Under the pieces are notes generated by a model. The model was not told where the DNA came from. It was given only the letters and a program-made list of their open reading frames with translations, and did no database searches. A stretch of DNA of 20,667 nucleotides from CAVSWT01 sp963731745 (GTDB taxonomy: Bacteria; Bacteroidota; Ignavibacteria; Ignavibacteriales; Ignavibacteriaceae): contig CAVSWT010000022.1 in NCBI GenBank assembly GCA_963731745.1, positions 1 through 20,667 on the forward strand, given 5' to 3'. The stretch's first letter is position 1; the number at the start of each line of letters is the position of its first letter. A program made the translations under genes and the position numbers. Positions 1 through 6,992 of this stretch are shown piece after piece.

Positions 1-152
1 TAATATTTAATTTCTACAAAATAACTTAAACAATTTTTTGTTAATATTCTCAAGCTATTTTTTACTCCATTTTTTAATCTTTACTTTGCTATTTGTCACT
101 TTATTGTAATTTCTCTCACTATTTTTAATAAGATTTTTTAACAAGTTAATCC

Positions 153-182
153 TTGACTTTATCATTTTTTAATTTAATTTTG
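153..182 (+). promoter_or_regulatory. Putative promoter of leader RNA / small ORF
   Basis: TTGACT lies at 153-158 and TAATTTTG at 175-182. The second box fits the Bacteroidota -7 consensus TAnnTTTG exactly, with 19 bp between TTG and TA, inside the normal range for that sigma factor. Predicted start of transcription is near 189. The surroundings are A/T-rich, so chance matches are possible. The 150 bases to the left (1-152) show no gene, tRNA or repeat that I can recognise. Confidence 0.5.
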
Positions 183-188
183 TATGAA

Positions 189-306
189 AAATTTAGGATA
201 GTTTTTTATAAGCGATTTGCTACAAGGTTAGATTTTTTTATTTTAGTTATACCAGAGTAGCAAATGAATGCCGATTTAGGGATTTTCTCTGGTCGGTTTT
301 TTTATT
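189..306 (+). ncRNA. Candidate structured leader or small RNA
   Basis: Between the promoter and the terminator the transcript can fold a 9-bp stem, ATTTGCTAC (215-223) with GTAGCAAAT (257-265). Separately, ACCAGAG (251-257) can pair with CTCTGGT (287-293). The second pairing uses the 3' arm of the terminator hairpin and is therefore incompatible with it, as in an attenuator or riboswitch. I do not recognise a known riboswitch consensus. It could instead be a free small RNA ending at the terminator, with the downstream ORF transcribed by read-through. Inference from base pairing only. Confidence 0.35.
271..306 (+). terminator. Intrinsic terminator upstream of small ORF
   Basis: CCGA (271-274) pairs with TCGG (293-296), and AGGGA (278-282) pairs with TCTCT (286-290, one G-U) around a TTT loop. 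A run of T residues follows (297-310, one A interruption). The stem is short but closed by G-C pairs and the T tract is long. It lies between the promoter at 153-182 and the first coding region. Confidence 0.5.
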
Positions 307-402
307 TTTTAGGAACATTTTATTAGAGGAATAAGTATATAAGAATATTTGATACCCATAATCAGGTTAATTGTTTATAAACAAAATGAAAGGAAAGAAG
401 CG

Positions 403-651
403 ATGAAGAATATTAAAGCTAAAATAGATAATCCATTATCTGACCTAATTAGCGATGACATTTATGATTTACTTAATTCCCAGGGATTAATTGATGAAAA
501 GTCAGTAAGAGATTATCAAATACGTAAAAAATTTAAGCATCTTAGGGCTAGTAAAGTAAGTGCCGGCGATGCAATAGATACAATACGTGAAGAATATCCG
601 TATTTACAATTTGATACAATAAGAAAAATAGTTTACCAGATAAGTAAATAA
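403..651 (+). CDS. Small conserved-looking protein of unknown function (82 aa)
   Basis: I do not recognise this protein. The chosen start is ATG 403, preceded by a purine-rich AGGAAAG (391-397). An in-frame TTG at 349 would add 18 residues but has no well-placed ribosome site. The product is soluble and highly charged: an acidic N-terminal third (SDLISDDIYDLL), a basic middle (YQIRKKFKHLRASK) and a predicted helical C-terminus with the pattern DAIDTIREEYPYLQFDTIRKIVY. The basic helix followed by a short helical bundle is compatible with nucleic-acid binding, but no helix-turn-helix can be assigned with confidence. It lies downstream of a terminator-containing leader and upstream of an independent small RNA unit, so it is probably monocistronic. 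Confidence 0.6.
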   Translation: MKNIKAKIDNPLSDLISDDIYDLLNSQGLIDEKSVRDYQIRKKFKHLRASKVSAGDAIDTIREEYPYLQFDTIRKIVYQISK

Positions 652-659
652 ATTATTTC

Positions 660-688
660 TTGACAAAATGTAGATATGAGTTTATATT
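660..688 (+). promoter_or_regulatory. Strong promoter of candidate small RNA
   Basis: TTGACA (660-665), a 17-bp spacer and TATATT (683-688): a near-consensus vegetative promoter that also reads TATATTTC, close to the Bacteroidota TAnnTTTG. Predicted transcription starts at about 695, exactly at the first base of a stem (GACTC, 695-699). The agreement between promoter spacing and RNA structure is the main support. Confidence 0.65.
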
Positions 689-694
689 TCGATT

Positions 695-783
695 GACTCT
701 TTCAAAGGGTTCTCCCCTGCCCTTTGATGGTAACGAGTCGAGCCCAGTGGTACCCCCATCACTGGGCTTTATTTTATTTTTTA
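695..783 (+). ncRNA. Candidate small RNA, two hairpins with C-rich loops
   Basis: The unit is bounded by a consensus-like promoter and an intrinsic terminator, about 89 nt in all. Hairpin 1: GACTC (695-699) pairs with GAGTC (735-739), and TCAAAGGG (702-709) pairs perfectly with CCCTTTGA (720-727) around the loop TTCTCCCCTG. An asymmetric internal loop (TT opposite TGGTAAC) separates the two stems. Hairpin 2 is the terminator, with loop GTACCCCCAT. Both loops expose runs of C, the kind of UCCC/C-rich loop that in known small RNAs of other phyla pairs with Shine-Dalgarno sequences. It could instead be a leader of the membrane protein gene at 796. I cannot match it to a known RNA family. Confidence 0.5.
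741..783 (+). terminator. Intrinsic terminator
   Basis: AGCCCAGTG (741-749) pairs perfectly with CACTGGGCT (760-768) around a 10-base loop rich in C. TTATTTTATTTTTT follows (769-782). This is one of the best-formed terminators in the window. It ends the candidate small RNA 13 bases before the next gene's start codon, so that gene must be read by read-through or from its own promoter. Confidence 0.8.
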
Positions 784-795
784 AGGAATAATGTA

Positions 796-1092
796 ATGGC
801 AAAAACAGTAAAGAGAAAAAATGTAAGACAAACAAAAAAGGCTTTTGTCTCACCGTTTAAAATTTATTGGACTAAAAAAAATTATATATTGCTTGCTTTA
901 GGATTTGTTGTTTTGATATTGGGATTTTTTGTAATGAGTCTCGGGGAATGGAATAGTACAGCTTCTTTAGTTTTTTCGCCTATTATTCTGATAATAGCTT
1001 ATTTGTTAATTTTTCCAGGCTCGATATTTTACGAAGATAAAAACGCTAAAATAAATTCAGAGGAAAACAAAGTTGCTTCTGGCAAAAGTTAA
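796..1092 (+). CDS. DUF3098-like small membrane protein
   Basis: 98-residue protein with a basic N-terminus (KTVKRKNVRQTKK), then two membrane segments (roughly residues 34-55 and 62-84) and a charged cytoplasmic tail. The NYILLALGFVVLILGFF segment followed by a short loop and SLVFSPIILII resembles the Bacteroidota family DUF3098, whose function is unknown. The start at ATG 796 is supported by AAGGA at 783-787; the reading frame is open further upstream, but that region is the terminator. The last 20 bases overlap the following microcompartment-protein gene, so the two are probably cotranslated. Confidence 0.65.
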   Translation: MAKTVKRKNVRQTKKAFVSPFKIYWTKKNYILLALGFVVLILGFFVMSLGEWNSTASLVFSPIILIIAYLLIFPGSIFYEDKNAKINSEENKVASGKS

Positions 1093-1345
1093 AGGCAACA
1101 TAGTTTCTACTCAAAAAAATTCTTATCTAAAAGGACATAAGCTCCTAATTATCCACCAAATAGATCTTGAAGGAAATTACATCCAAGCGAAAGATATTAT
1201 CGCTTTAGATACAGTCAGTGCGGGAATCGGCGACACTGTTTTGGTTGTGCAGGAAGGTGGTGCTGTTCAACAGATTTTCGGGCATAGAAAAGCACCTGTT
1301 CATACAATTATTGTTGCTGTAGTTGATAATATTGAAGTAAAATAA
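1073..1345 (+). CDS. Bacterial microcompartment vertex protein, EutN/CcmL family (BMC-P)
   Basis: 90-residue protein matching the EutN/CcmL (BMC-P) family along its whole length: LLAKVKGNIVSTQK at the N-terminus, LKGHKLLIIHQID, the ALDTVSAGIGDTVLVVQEG core (the family's V-D-x-x-G-A-G-x-G-x-x-V-L motif), then APVHTIIVAVVD. Known members form pentamers that cap the vertices of shells made of hexameric BMC-H proteins. No BMC-H gene is present in this window, so this is an orphan here. The TTG start (1073) lies inside the preceding gene and has AGAGGA at 1059-1064. It precedes dprA by 22 bases. It may serve a shell encoded elsewhere or have another role. Confidence 0.85.
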   Translation: MLLAKVKGNIVSTQKNSYLKGHKLLIIHQIDLEGNYIQAKDIIALDTVSAGIGDTVLVVQEGGAVQQIFGHRKAPVHTIIVAVVDNIEVK

Positions 1346-1367
1346 TTTGAAATAATTTTTCTTTATC

Positions 1368-2489
1368 GTGACCAAATTAAATTTAGAGCAGCTCACTAAT
1401 TTAAATCTTCTACTTTCAATTGATGGTATCGGCCCCGGAAAAATTAGAAACCTTCTTTCAAAGTTTAGAACCACGGAAAAAATTCTTTCAGCAGATTACC
1501 AATCATTGATGGAAGTTGAAGGAATAAGTACCAACCTTGCAAAAAGAATTCATAGCGCTCATACCAGGAAAGATGAAATTTTTTCTGATACGGAAAAGGA
1601 GTTATCTAAATTAAAAAAAATCGGCGGAAATATTATTACTGTTTGGGACACCGAATTTCCATCTTTATTAAAAAAAATTTATGACCCGCCTTTATTACTT
1701 TATACCTTAGGTGAATTCAAAGAAGAAGATAATTACTCGATTGCGGTTGTTGGAACAAGAATGCCGACCTCTTATGGTAAACTGCAGGCCGAAAGAATTG
1801 TAACGGATCTTTCATCACAAGGGATCACAATCGTCAGCGGATTAGCAAGAGGAATAGATTCCATTTCTCATCATACTGCTTTAAAAAGTGGCGGTAGAAC
1901 AATGGCTGTAATAGGCTCAGGACTAGATGTAATCTATCCTCCGGAGAACAAAAAACTTTTTGATCAGATTATTAAAAATGGGGTTATAATTTCCGAATTT
2001 AATTTAGGGACTAAACCTGATGCGCAAAATTTTCCGCGGAGAAATAGAATTATTTCCGGATTAAGTCTTGGAACATTAGTGGTCGAAACCGGGAAAACCG
2101 GCGGAGCAATGCAAACCGCATCTTTAGCTTTGGATCAGAACAGAGAAGTATTTACAATACCAGGAAATTTGGGAGTTAAACAATCAGAAGGTACAAATCT
2201 TCTAATCCAAAAAGGAGAAGCACAATTAGTAACAAACGCAGAAGAAATTTTAGTTTCACTTGAATTGAAATTAAAACCAATTCTCGGAAAGAACATTCCG
2301 AAGCCTCAAGTTGAATTAAATTTGTTTGAAGAAAAAATCATGGCGGCAATAACTCATGAACCTATTCAAATTGATAAAATTTCTTCGCTAACAAATTTGT
2401 CAACTTCTGATTGTCTTGTTCATTTGTTGTCTCTGGAATTTAAAGGTTTGGTAAAGCAGCTGCCGGGAAAGATGTTTGCTCTTTTATAA
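1368..2489 (+). CDS. dprA: DNA processing protein DprA
   Basis: 373-residue DprA/Smf. In natural transformation this protein binds incoming single-stranded DNA and loads RecA; it is also common in non-competent bacteria. Visible parts: two helix-hairpin-helix-like segments near residues 17-24 and 50-60; a Rossmann core with VVGTRMPTSYGK (127-138), SGLARGIDSISHHTAL (157-172) and FPRRNRIISGLS (222-233); and ETGKTGGAMQTASLALDQNREV (240-261). A C-terminal winged helix (about 320-373) ends in GLVKQLPGKMFALL. Length is typical. The start is GTG 1368 with no clear Shine-Dalgarno. It follows the BMC-P gene closely and converges on rarA, with 41 bases between stops. Confidence 0.95.
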   Translation: MTKLNLEQLTNLNLLLSIDGIGPGKIRNLLSKFRTTEKILSADYQSLMEVEGISTNLAKRIHSAHTRKDEIFSDTEKELSKLKKIGGNIITVWDTEFPSLLKKIYDPPLLLYTLGEFKEEDNYSIAVVGTRMPTSYGKLQAERIVTDLSSQGITIVSGLARGIDSISHHTALKSGGRTMAVIGSGLDVIYPPENKKLFDQIIKNGVIISEFNLGTKPDAQNFPRRNRIISGLSLGTLVVETGKTGGAMQTASLALDQNREVFTIPGNLGVKQSEGTNLLIQKGEAQLVTNAEEILVSLELKLKPILGKNIPKPQVELNLFEEKIMAAITHEPIQIDKISSLTNLSTSDCLVHLLSLEFKGLVKQLPGKMFALL

Positions 2490-2530
2490 ATAATATGTGG
2501 ATTAGTAAAAGAGTAATGGACTATTAAATT

Positions 2531-3823
2531 TTAATATTTCTTTCTTCCTTTCCATAAAAATTTCAACCAATCTTTAAGCTTCTTTTCTTGTCCAATTTCT
2601 GTCGGAAAATAAAATTGTTTATTCTTTAAATCGTCTGGTAAATAACTTTCCTCCAAAAAATGATTTGCAAAGTCGTGAGGATATTTATATTCCTTCCCGT
2701 ACCCAATTTCTTTCATAAGTTTTGTTGGAGCATTTCTTAAATGAATCGGAACCGGAAATAAAGGATTATTTTTAACTGCTGCCATCGCTCCGTCAATACC
2801 TAAATAAGATGCATTGCTTTTGGGTGATGATGCCAAATATGTTGTACATTGCGCTAAAATAATTCTCGCCTCAGGCATACCGATTTTATGCACAGCCTCA
2901 AATGCGGCTTCAGCTAAAACGAGTCCGTTTGGAGATGCATTTCCTATATCTTCAGAAGCAAGAACAACTAATCTTCGGGCAATAAATAAGGGGTCTTCAC
3001 CGCCTTCCAGCATTCTAGCCATCCAATACAAAGCGGCATCGGGATCACTACCCCGCACACTTTTAATGAAAGCCGAAATTACATTGTAATGTTCTTCTCC
3101 TCCTTTATCGTATAAAATATTTTTTTTCTGAACAACATTTTCTAAAACAGCTTTTGTAATCTTAATTGGTTGAGAATTGTATTCCTGAGTTACAGCGGCT
3201 TCAAAAATATTTAATAATGTTCTTGCATCACCGCCTGAAAGATAAATTAAAAAATCAGAATCAACTTCAGCTATTTGAAGCTTTGACAAGAATTCATCTT
3301 CTTTAATTGCTGAATTTAAAATATCTAAAAGATTTTGCTTTGATAATTCTTCAAGAATAAAAACTCTTGCTCTGCTTCGAAGCGCAGGTATAACTTCAAA
3401 TGATGGGTTCTCTGTTGTTGCGCCAATCAAAACTATAATACCTTCTTCTACCGAATGAAGAAGAGCATCCTGTTGTGCTTTGTTGAAACGATGGATTTCA
3501 TCAATAAATAAAATTGTTTTCTTACCCATCAATTTATTCTGAGAAGCAATTTCAATTATAGCGCGTATATCTTTTACGCCTGATGAAACTGCGTTCAATT
3601 GATGAAACTCTGCCTGCGTTTTATTAGCTATAATTTTTGCAATAGTTGTTTTACCAGTTCCCGGCGGGCCCCATAATATGAAGGAGCTCAAAGCATCGTT
3701 CTCAATCATCAAACGAATTGGCTTACCTTCACCCAAGAGTTCAAGCTGGCCTTTAAATTCATTTATTTCTTTGGGACGAATTCTTTCTGCTAAAGGTATT
3801 TGAGGAAGGTTAAATTTTGCCAT
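2531..3823 (-). CDS. rarA: Replication-associated recombination protein A (AAA+ ATPase)
   Basis: 430-residue RarA/MgsA, homologous to eukaryotic WRNIP1, which acts at stalled replication forks. Motifs: Walker A GPPGTGKT (52-59), Walker B ILFIDE (104-109), sensor 1 GATTEN (134-139) and an arginine cluster RSRARV (149-154). The C-terminal part carries the family signature SFIKSVRGSDPDAALYW.AR.LEGGEDP and the tetramerisation/RuvB-like end with YKYPHD. Length and order match the family. It starts 2 bases after the stop of the DivIC-like gene, so it is cotranscribed with it and with ddl. Confidence 0.95.
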   Translation of the reverse strand: MAKFNLPQIPLAERIRPKEINEFKGQLELLGEGKPIRLMIENDALSSFILWGPPGTGKTTIAKIIANKTQAEFHQLNAVSSGVKDIRAIIEIASQNKLMGKKTILFIDEIHRFNKAQQDALLHSVEEGIIVLIGATTENPSFEVIPALRSRARVFILEELSKQNLLDILNSAIKEDEFLSKLQIAEVDSDFLIYLSGGDARTLLNIFEAAVTQEYNSQPIKITKAVLENVVQKKNILYDKGGEEHYNVISAFIKSVRGSDPDAALYWMARMLEGGEDPLFIARRLVVLASEDIGNASPNGLVLAEAAFEAVHKIGMPEARIILAQCTTYLASSPKSNASYLGIDGAMAAVKNNPLFPVPIHLRNAPTKLMKEIGYGKEYKYPHDFANHFLEESYLPDDLKNKQFYFPTEIGQEKKLKDWLKFLWKGRKKY

Positions 3824-3825
3824 GT

Positions 3826-4125
3826 TTATTTTTCTACTTCATTCATTTCAATTTTTTTTTCACCTTTACGCATCATGTCATATTTTTCTCTGGCAACTTG
3901 TTCAATCTTGGCAGGTTCTTTTCTTTTAAGTGAATCAATTGCAGATTCAAGAGCTTTATTTTCTTCGTCGACTATTGATATTTTTTGCTGCAGGGTATCA
4001 ACATCATCTTTTAGCTGAATCAATTTTAACAATCCAAATTCATTGAAAAATAAGTAAGCAGCACCAATAAGAACTATGGTTAGCCAAATATAAAATTTTG
4101 TTTTTCTATTTTTGAATGAAAGCAT
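3826..4125 (-). CDS. Septum formation initiator family protein (DivIC/FtsB-like)
   Basis: 99-residue bitopic membrane protein: a short basic cytoplasmic N-terminus, one membrane segment (about residues 11-28), then a coiled coil (about 34-68, LKDDVDTLQQKISIVDEENKALESAIDSLK). It ends with the family's typical IEQVAREKYDMMRKGEK segment. Such proteins form part of the division complex with FtsL and FtsQ/DivIB. Its start codon overlaps the ddl stop by one base (TAATG) and its stop is 2 bases before rarA. Family assignment is firm; the choice between DivIC and FtsB as a name is not. Confidence 0.85.
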   Translation of the reverse strand: MLSFKNRKTKFYIWLTIVLIGAAYLFFNEFGLLKLIQLKDDVDTLQQKISIVDEENKALESAIDSLKRKEPAKIEQVAREKYDMMRKGEKKIEMNEVEK

Positions 4126-5126
4126 TACAAGCTTAGCTGAATAATTTTTTCGATTAATTCATCAAATGAGATACCTACTGCTTTTGCCATCTTAGGAACA
4201 AGACTGGTAGCTGTCATGCCCGGAAGTGTATTTACCTCCAAACAGTATGCTTGATTATCTGGATTCAATCTAAAATCAACCCGGGAATAATTTTCACATC
4301 CAAGCGATTGAAAAGCCAATAGTGCCTGTGATTGAATTTTTTCAAAAACATCTGTAGTGATTTTAGCAGGCACTTCATATTCGCTCATTCCAGAAGTGTA
4401 TTTACATTCGTAATCATAAATCCCATGTTTGGGTTTTATTTCCAAAACAGGAAGGGATTTATTTTCAAGCACTGCAACGGTTAATTCTCTTCCAGGAATA
4501 AACTCTTCAATTAAAGCTTTATCTGAAAAATTTAAAGCTAAATTAATTGCTTCTTCAACTTCCGATGCATCCTTACAAATTGTTAATCCAACAGTAGAGC
4601 CTTGATCATTTGGTTTTATTACACACGGATAATTTAAGTTATCTTCAATTCCTTTTTTTATTTCCGAAACTTTATAGCTGTGTTTCTTTGCAACAATCCA
4701 TTTAGGAGTTTCAACTCCGTAATGCTGCAGCAATATTTTCGTCATAGCTTTATCCATCGATATAGCACTAGCTAATACTTTTGAGCCGGTGTATTTTACT
4801 CCTCTTAATTCCAACATCGATTGAATAACACCATCTTCGCCGCATTTACCATGCAGTCCAAGAAATGCTATATCAATATCGTCAAATAGTTTTGAATTGA
4901 TCGCTTCAACGTAATTTCTATTTGAAATTTCTGCGAATTCTTTTTCATTAAAAAAATCATTTTCATCTTTTGGCTGAATAATTCCGTAGGCAGGGTTTAT
5001 CAACCTAACGTTGTAACCTAAATTTTTAAGTGCTTTAAAAATAGCTGCACTCGAAGATTTTGAAACTTCTTTTTCCGGAGAAGTTCCGCCAAGAAGCAAT
5101 GCTACGTTGAGTTTATTTTTTGTCAT
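4125..5126 (-). CDS. ddl: D-alanine--D-alanine ligase
   Basis: 333-residue ATP-grasp enzyme that joins two D-alanines for peptidoglycan precursors in the cytoplasm. N-terminal LLGGTSPEKEVS (11-22) carries the substrate-binding Glu; LGLHGKCGEDG (89-99) is the second signature. ATP-grasp motifs KPNDQGSTVG (171-180) and EEFIPGRELTV (207-217) follow, then YDYECKYTSG (237-246, omega loop) and LEVNTLPGMT (296-305, metal and oxyanion site). Length is typical. It leads a compact three-gene cluster (ddl, divIC-like, rarA). The promoter should lie in the 220-base repeat-containing gap upstream; I do not see a convincing consensus there. Confidence 0.95.
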   Translation of the reverse strand: MTKNKLNVALLLGGTSPEKEVSKSSSAAIFKALKNLGYNVRLINPAYGIIQPKDENDFFNEKEFAEISNRNYVEAINSKLFDDIDIAFLGLHGKCGEDGVIQSMLELRGVKYTGSKVLASAISMDKAMTKILLQHYGVETPKWIVAKKHSYKVSEIKKGIEDNLNYPCVIKPNDQGSTVGLTICKDASEVEEAINLALNFSDKALIEEFIPGRELTVAVLENKSLPVLEIKPKHGIYDYECKYTSGMSEYEVPAKITTDVFEKIQSQALLAFQSLGCENYSRVDFRLNPDNQAYCLEVNTLPGMTATSLVPKMAKAVGISFDELIEKIIQLSL

Positions 5127-5204
5127 ATTATTAAATTTATTTTTAGTAGAATTTGTTTCAACATATTGATTGTCAAACTGAATTTTTCAAATTGCGATTT
5201 TTAT

Positions 5205-5332
5205 TCTCAATCACGTCTTTCAGTCTTCGACAGGCTCAGACTGGCATTGTCATTGTCACACTGAGTTTATCGAAGTGTGAAGTTTTATTGTCAATCATTT
5301 CCTTCAGTCCTCGAGAGGGCTCAGACTGACAT
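5205..5332. repeat. Cluster of three REP-like hairpin repeats
   Basis: Three hairpins sit in the gap between the aldolase 3' end and the ddl start: CAGTCT/AGACTG (5221-5226 with 5238-5243), TCACACT/AGTGTGA (5256-5262 with 5274-5280) and CAGTC/GACTG (5305-5309 with 5324-5328). The first and third belong to ~40-bp direct repeats (about 5208-5248 and 5290-5332), both reading TCAATCA-n-TTCAGTC-n-GGGCTCAGACTG-like. Each loop carries a form of the widespread intergenic motif CTGAGCCTGTCGAAG. No T tract follows on either strand, so they are not classical terminators. Confidence 0.8.
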
Positions 5333-5346
5333 ACATTTTTAAATAA

Positions 5347-6003
5347 CTAAAAAATATTTCTTTCATCAACATTCAATCCGTAACTATCTTTAGCAAGGCT
5401 TAATAATTCTTTTATTCTTTCAGGAGGCAATTCTTTAGCGCCGCCAAGCAAATTTGCTGCAAACAATGTTTGAGCTGCATGTTCCAATTTTTCCATTTTA
5501 TTGTAAGCATCTTTTAAATTTTTCCCTAAAGTTACGGCGCCATGATTCTGAAATAGAAATGCCCATGCGTAATTAATGTATGGCTCCATGCTTAATGGTA
5601 ATTCATCAGTTGACGGTGCTGCATATTTGCAAAGAGGAACTTTACCCAATGTTAAAACTACTTCAGGAAAAATATGTTTTGTTAATCCTTCCCCCAAAGA
5701 TGCAAAAGCCGTGGCATAAATGGGATGACAGTGAACAACTGCATTAACTTCATGTCTTTTTGCATAAGCAAATAAATGGATTTTATATTCGGTAGAAATT
5801 TTGCCTCTTCCATTTACTATATTTCCCGAAGGATCTATTTCTAAAATATCATTCTCTGTAACATCACCTTTTCGAACAGCTGATCTGGTAATTAATATTG
5901 TATTATCGGGAGTAATTACAGAAAGATTTCCATCATAAGCAGAGACATATCCTTTTGCATAAACTTTATGGCAGGTTTCAACTAATTCGCTTTTGAGAGA
6001 CAT
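5347..6003 (-). CDS. Class II aldolase/adducin family protein (fuculose-phosphate aldolase-like)
   Basis: 218-residue zinc-dependent class II aldolase. Visible: the GNLS phosphate-binding segment (25-28), LITRSAVRKGD (37-47), catalytic-position Glu in STEYKIH (E72), metal ligands in VVHCHP (H91, H93) and QNHG (H154). Members cleave L-fuculose-1-phosphate, rhamnulose-1-phosphate or similar sugar phosphates; MtnB dehydratases and 5-deoxyribulose-phosphate aldolases share the fold, so the substrate is open. The start overlaps the end of the oxidoreductase gene by 22 bases, indicating translational coupling. This family is the signature enzyme of fucose/rhamnose microcompartments elsewhere, notable given the BMC-P gene 4.6 kb away, but no shell gene adjoins it. 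Confidence 0.8.
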   Translation of the reverse strand: MSLKSELVETCHKVYAKGYVSAYDGNLSVITPDNTILITRSAVRKGDVTENDILEIDPSGNIVNGRGKISTEYKIHLFAYAKRHEVNAVVHCHPIYATAFASLGEGLTKHIFPEVVLTLGKVPLCKYAAPSTDELPLSMEPYINYAWAFLFQNHGAVTLGKNLKDAYNKMEKLEHAAQTLFAANLLGGAKELPPERIKELLSLAKDSYGLNVDERNIF

Positions 6004-6992
6004 TTGTTTTCAAGCTCTTCCATTAATTGCATGTTAATTAAGCCGTCAGTGCCAGTTGCAATTGGTTCTTCATTGTTGAGAAATGATTTTTGAACTGACC
6101 GTAGCATCAGCAGCATTTTATTTGCTCTTTTTCTAAACGCTTTTTTGGCTTCTCCATCAAGAAGAATAGTTAATTTTGAATGAACATTTTTTGCAGCAAT
6201 TACCTTTTCAACACTAAGTGCACCAGTGTGGCCAATTATTTCAATTCTATTAAATGCTTTTTTTGTACTGTAAGAAACATTAAAATAACCGTAAGCGTTG
6301 CTTCTAAACTTAACTATAGCAGATGCGAAATCATCAACTTCACTTTTATAAATGATATTATCCACCACCCCATTAATTTCTGTTATCTCTCCGCCAAAAT
6401 ATCTAAGAAGGTCAATCATGTGCGTGCCGATATCACGCAGTGCACCGCCGCCGCTTAATTCTTTTTTATATCTGAAATTACTTCCCGGCGGAAGATCAAT
6501 ATTAAAATTAACGTTGATGGAAACTATCTTACCCAGCATTTGGCTGTTCAATATCTCTTTAGCTTTTATAACCAATGGATGAGCCCTGTGAACATAATTA
6601 ACCGCAAATAAAACATTATTATCCTTACAGCATTCCACCATTTCTTTTGCCTGATGAGAAGTGATGGCTAAGGGCTTTTCACAATAAACATTTTTTTTTG
6701 CTTCAGCGGCTTTTGTTACCTGATAGTAATGATCAGAATTTGCACTTGCAATGTATACAGTATTGATATCTGATTTTAAAAATTCTGTATAATTGTTGTA
6801 ATAACTATTAATACCGAATTTATCAGCAATTTCTTTTGCTCTTTTATTATCATTGCTGAATACCGCGTTCAAAGAGCTTTTTCGTAACAGCTGAAGAGTG
6901 GGAATGAAAGTAAATTCTGAAAATTTCCCGAGTCCGGCAACTCCCCATTTTATTTTTTTTAACTTCGGAATATTGTTTTGATCCATGCTCAC
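5982..6992 (-). CDS. Gfo/Idh/MocA family NAD(P)-dependent oxidoreductase
   Basis: 336-residue oxidoreductase. An N-terminal Rossmann domain has GVAGLGKFSE (17-26) and the family signature CEKPLA (about 104-109). The C-terminal alpha/beta domain carries the active-site GGGALRDIGTHMIDLLRYFGG, with the conserved D-x-G-x-H-x-x-D pattern. Family members oxidise or epimerise sugars, inositols and similar polyols; the substrate cannot be read from sequence. The start is GTG 6992, overlapping the metF stop as GTGA; ATG 6986 is an alternative. The 3' end overlaps the aldolase start. The pairing suggests sequential steps in a sugar or polyol pathway. Confidence 0.85.
   Translation of the reverse strand: MSMDQNNIPKLKKIKWGVAGLGKFSEFTFIPTLQLLRKSSLNAVFSNDNKRAKEIADKFGINSYYNNYTEFLKSDINTVYIASANSDHYYQVTKAAEAKKNVYCEKPLAITSHQAKEMVECCKDNNVLFAVNYVHRAHPLVIKAKEILNSQMLGKIVSINVNFNIDLPPGSNFRYKKELSGGGALRDIGTHMIDLLRYFGGEITEINGVVDNIIYKSEVDDFASAIVKFRSNAYGYFNVSYSTKKAFNRIEIIGHTGALSVEKVIAAKNVHSKLTILLDGEAKKAFRKRANKMLLMLRSVQKSFLNNEEPIATGTDGLINMQLMEELENKCLSKAN

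Noticed and set aside
189..306. Match of the first leader to a known riboswitch class
   Set aside because: I looked for consensus cores of TPP, cobalamin, SAM, preQ1, c-di-GMP, fluoride and ZTP classes by eye and saw none.
349..402. Upstream TTG start extending the first small protein by 18 residues
   Set aside because: No well-spaced ribosome site; ATG 403 has AGGAAAG close upstream.
653..853. Open frame on the - strand opposite the candidate small RNA
   Set aside because: It runs antisense through the RNA hairpins and the terminator, and its composition is explained by these; no protein features.
2814..3089. Open frames opposite rarA (also 8273-8488 inside the acylase and 6180-6582 opposite the oxidoreductase)
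   Set aside because: They lie within strongly supported genes in other frames and show no independent start signals or domains.
5347..6003. A fucose/rhamnose microcompartment operon linking the aldolase with the BMC-P gene
   Set aside because: No BMC-H shell, aldehyde dehydrogenase or phosphotransacylase gene in the window, and the two genes are on opposite strands 4 kb apart; kept only as a possibility in the findings.
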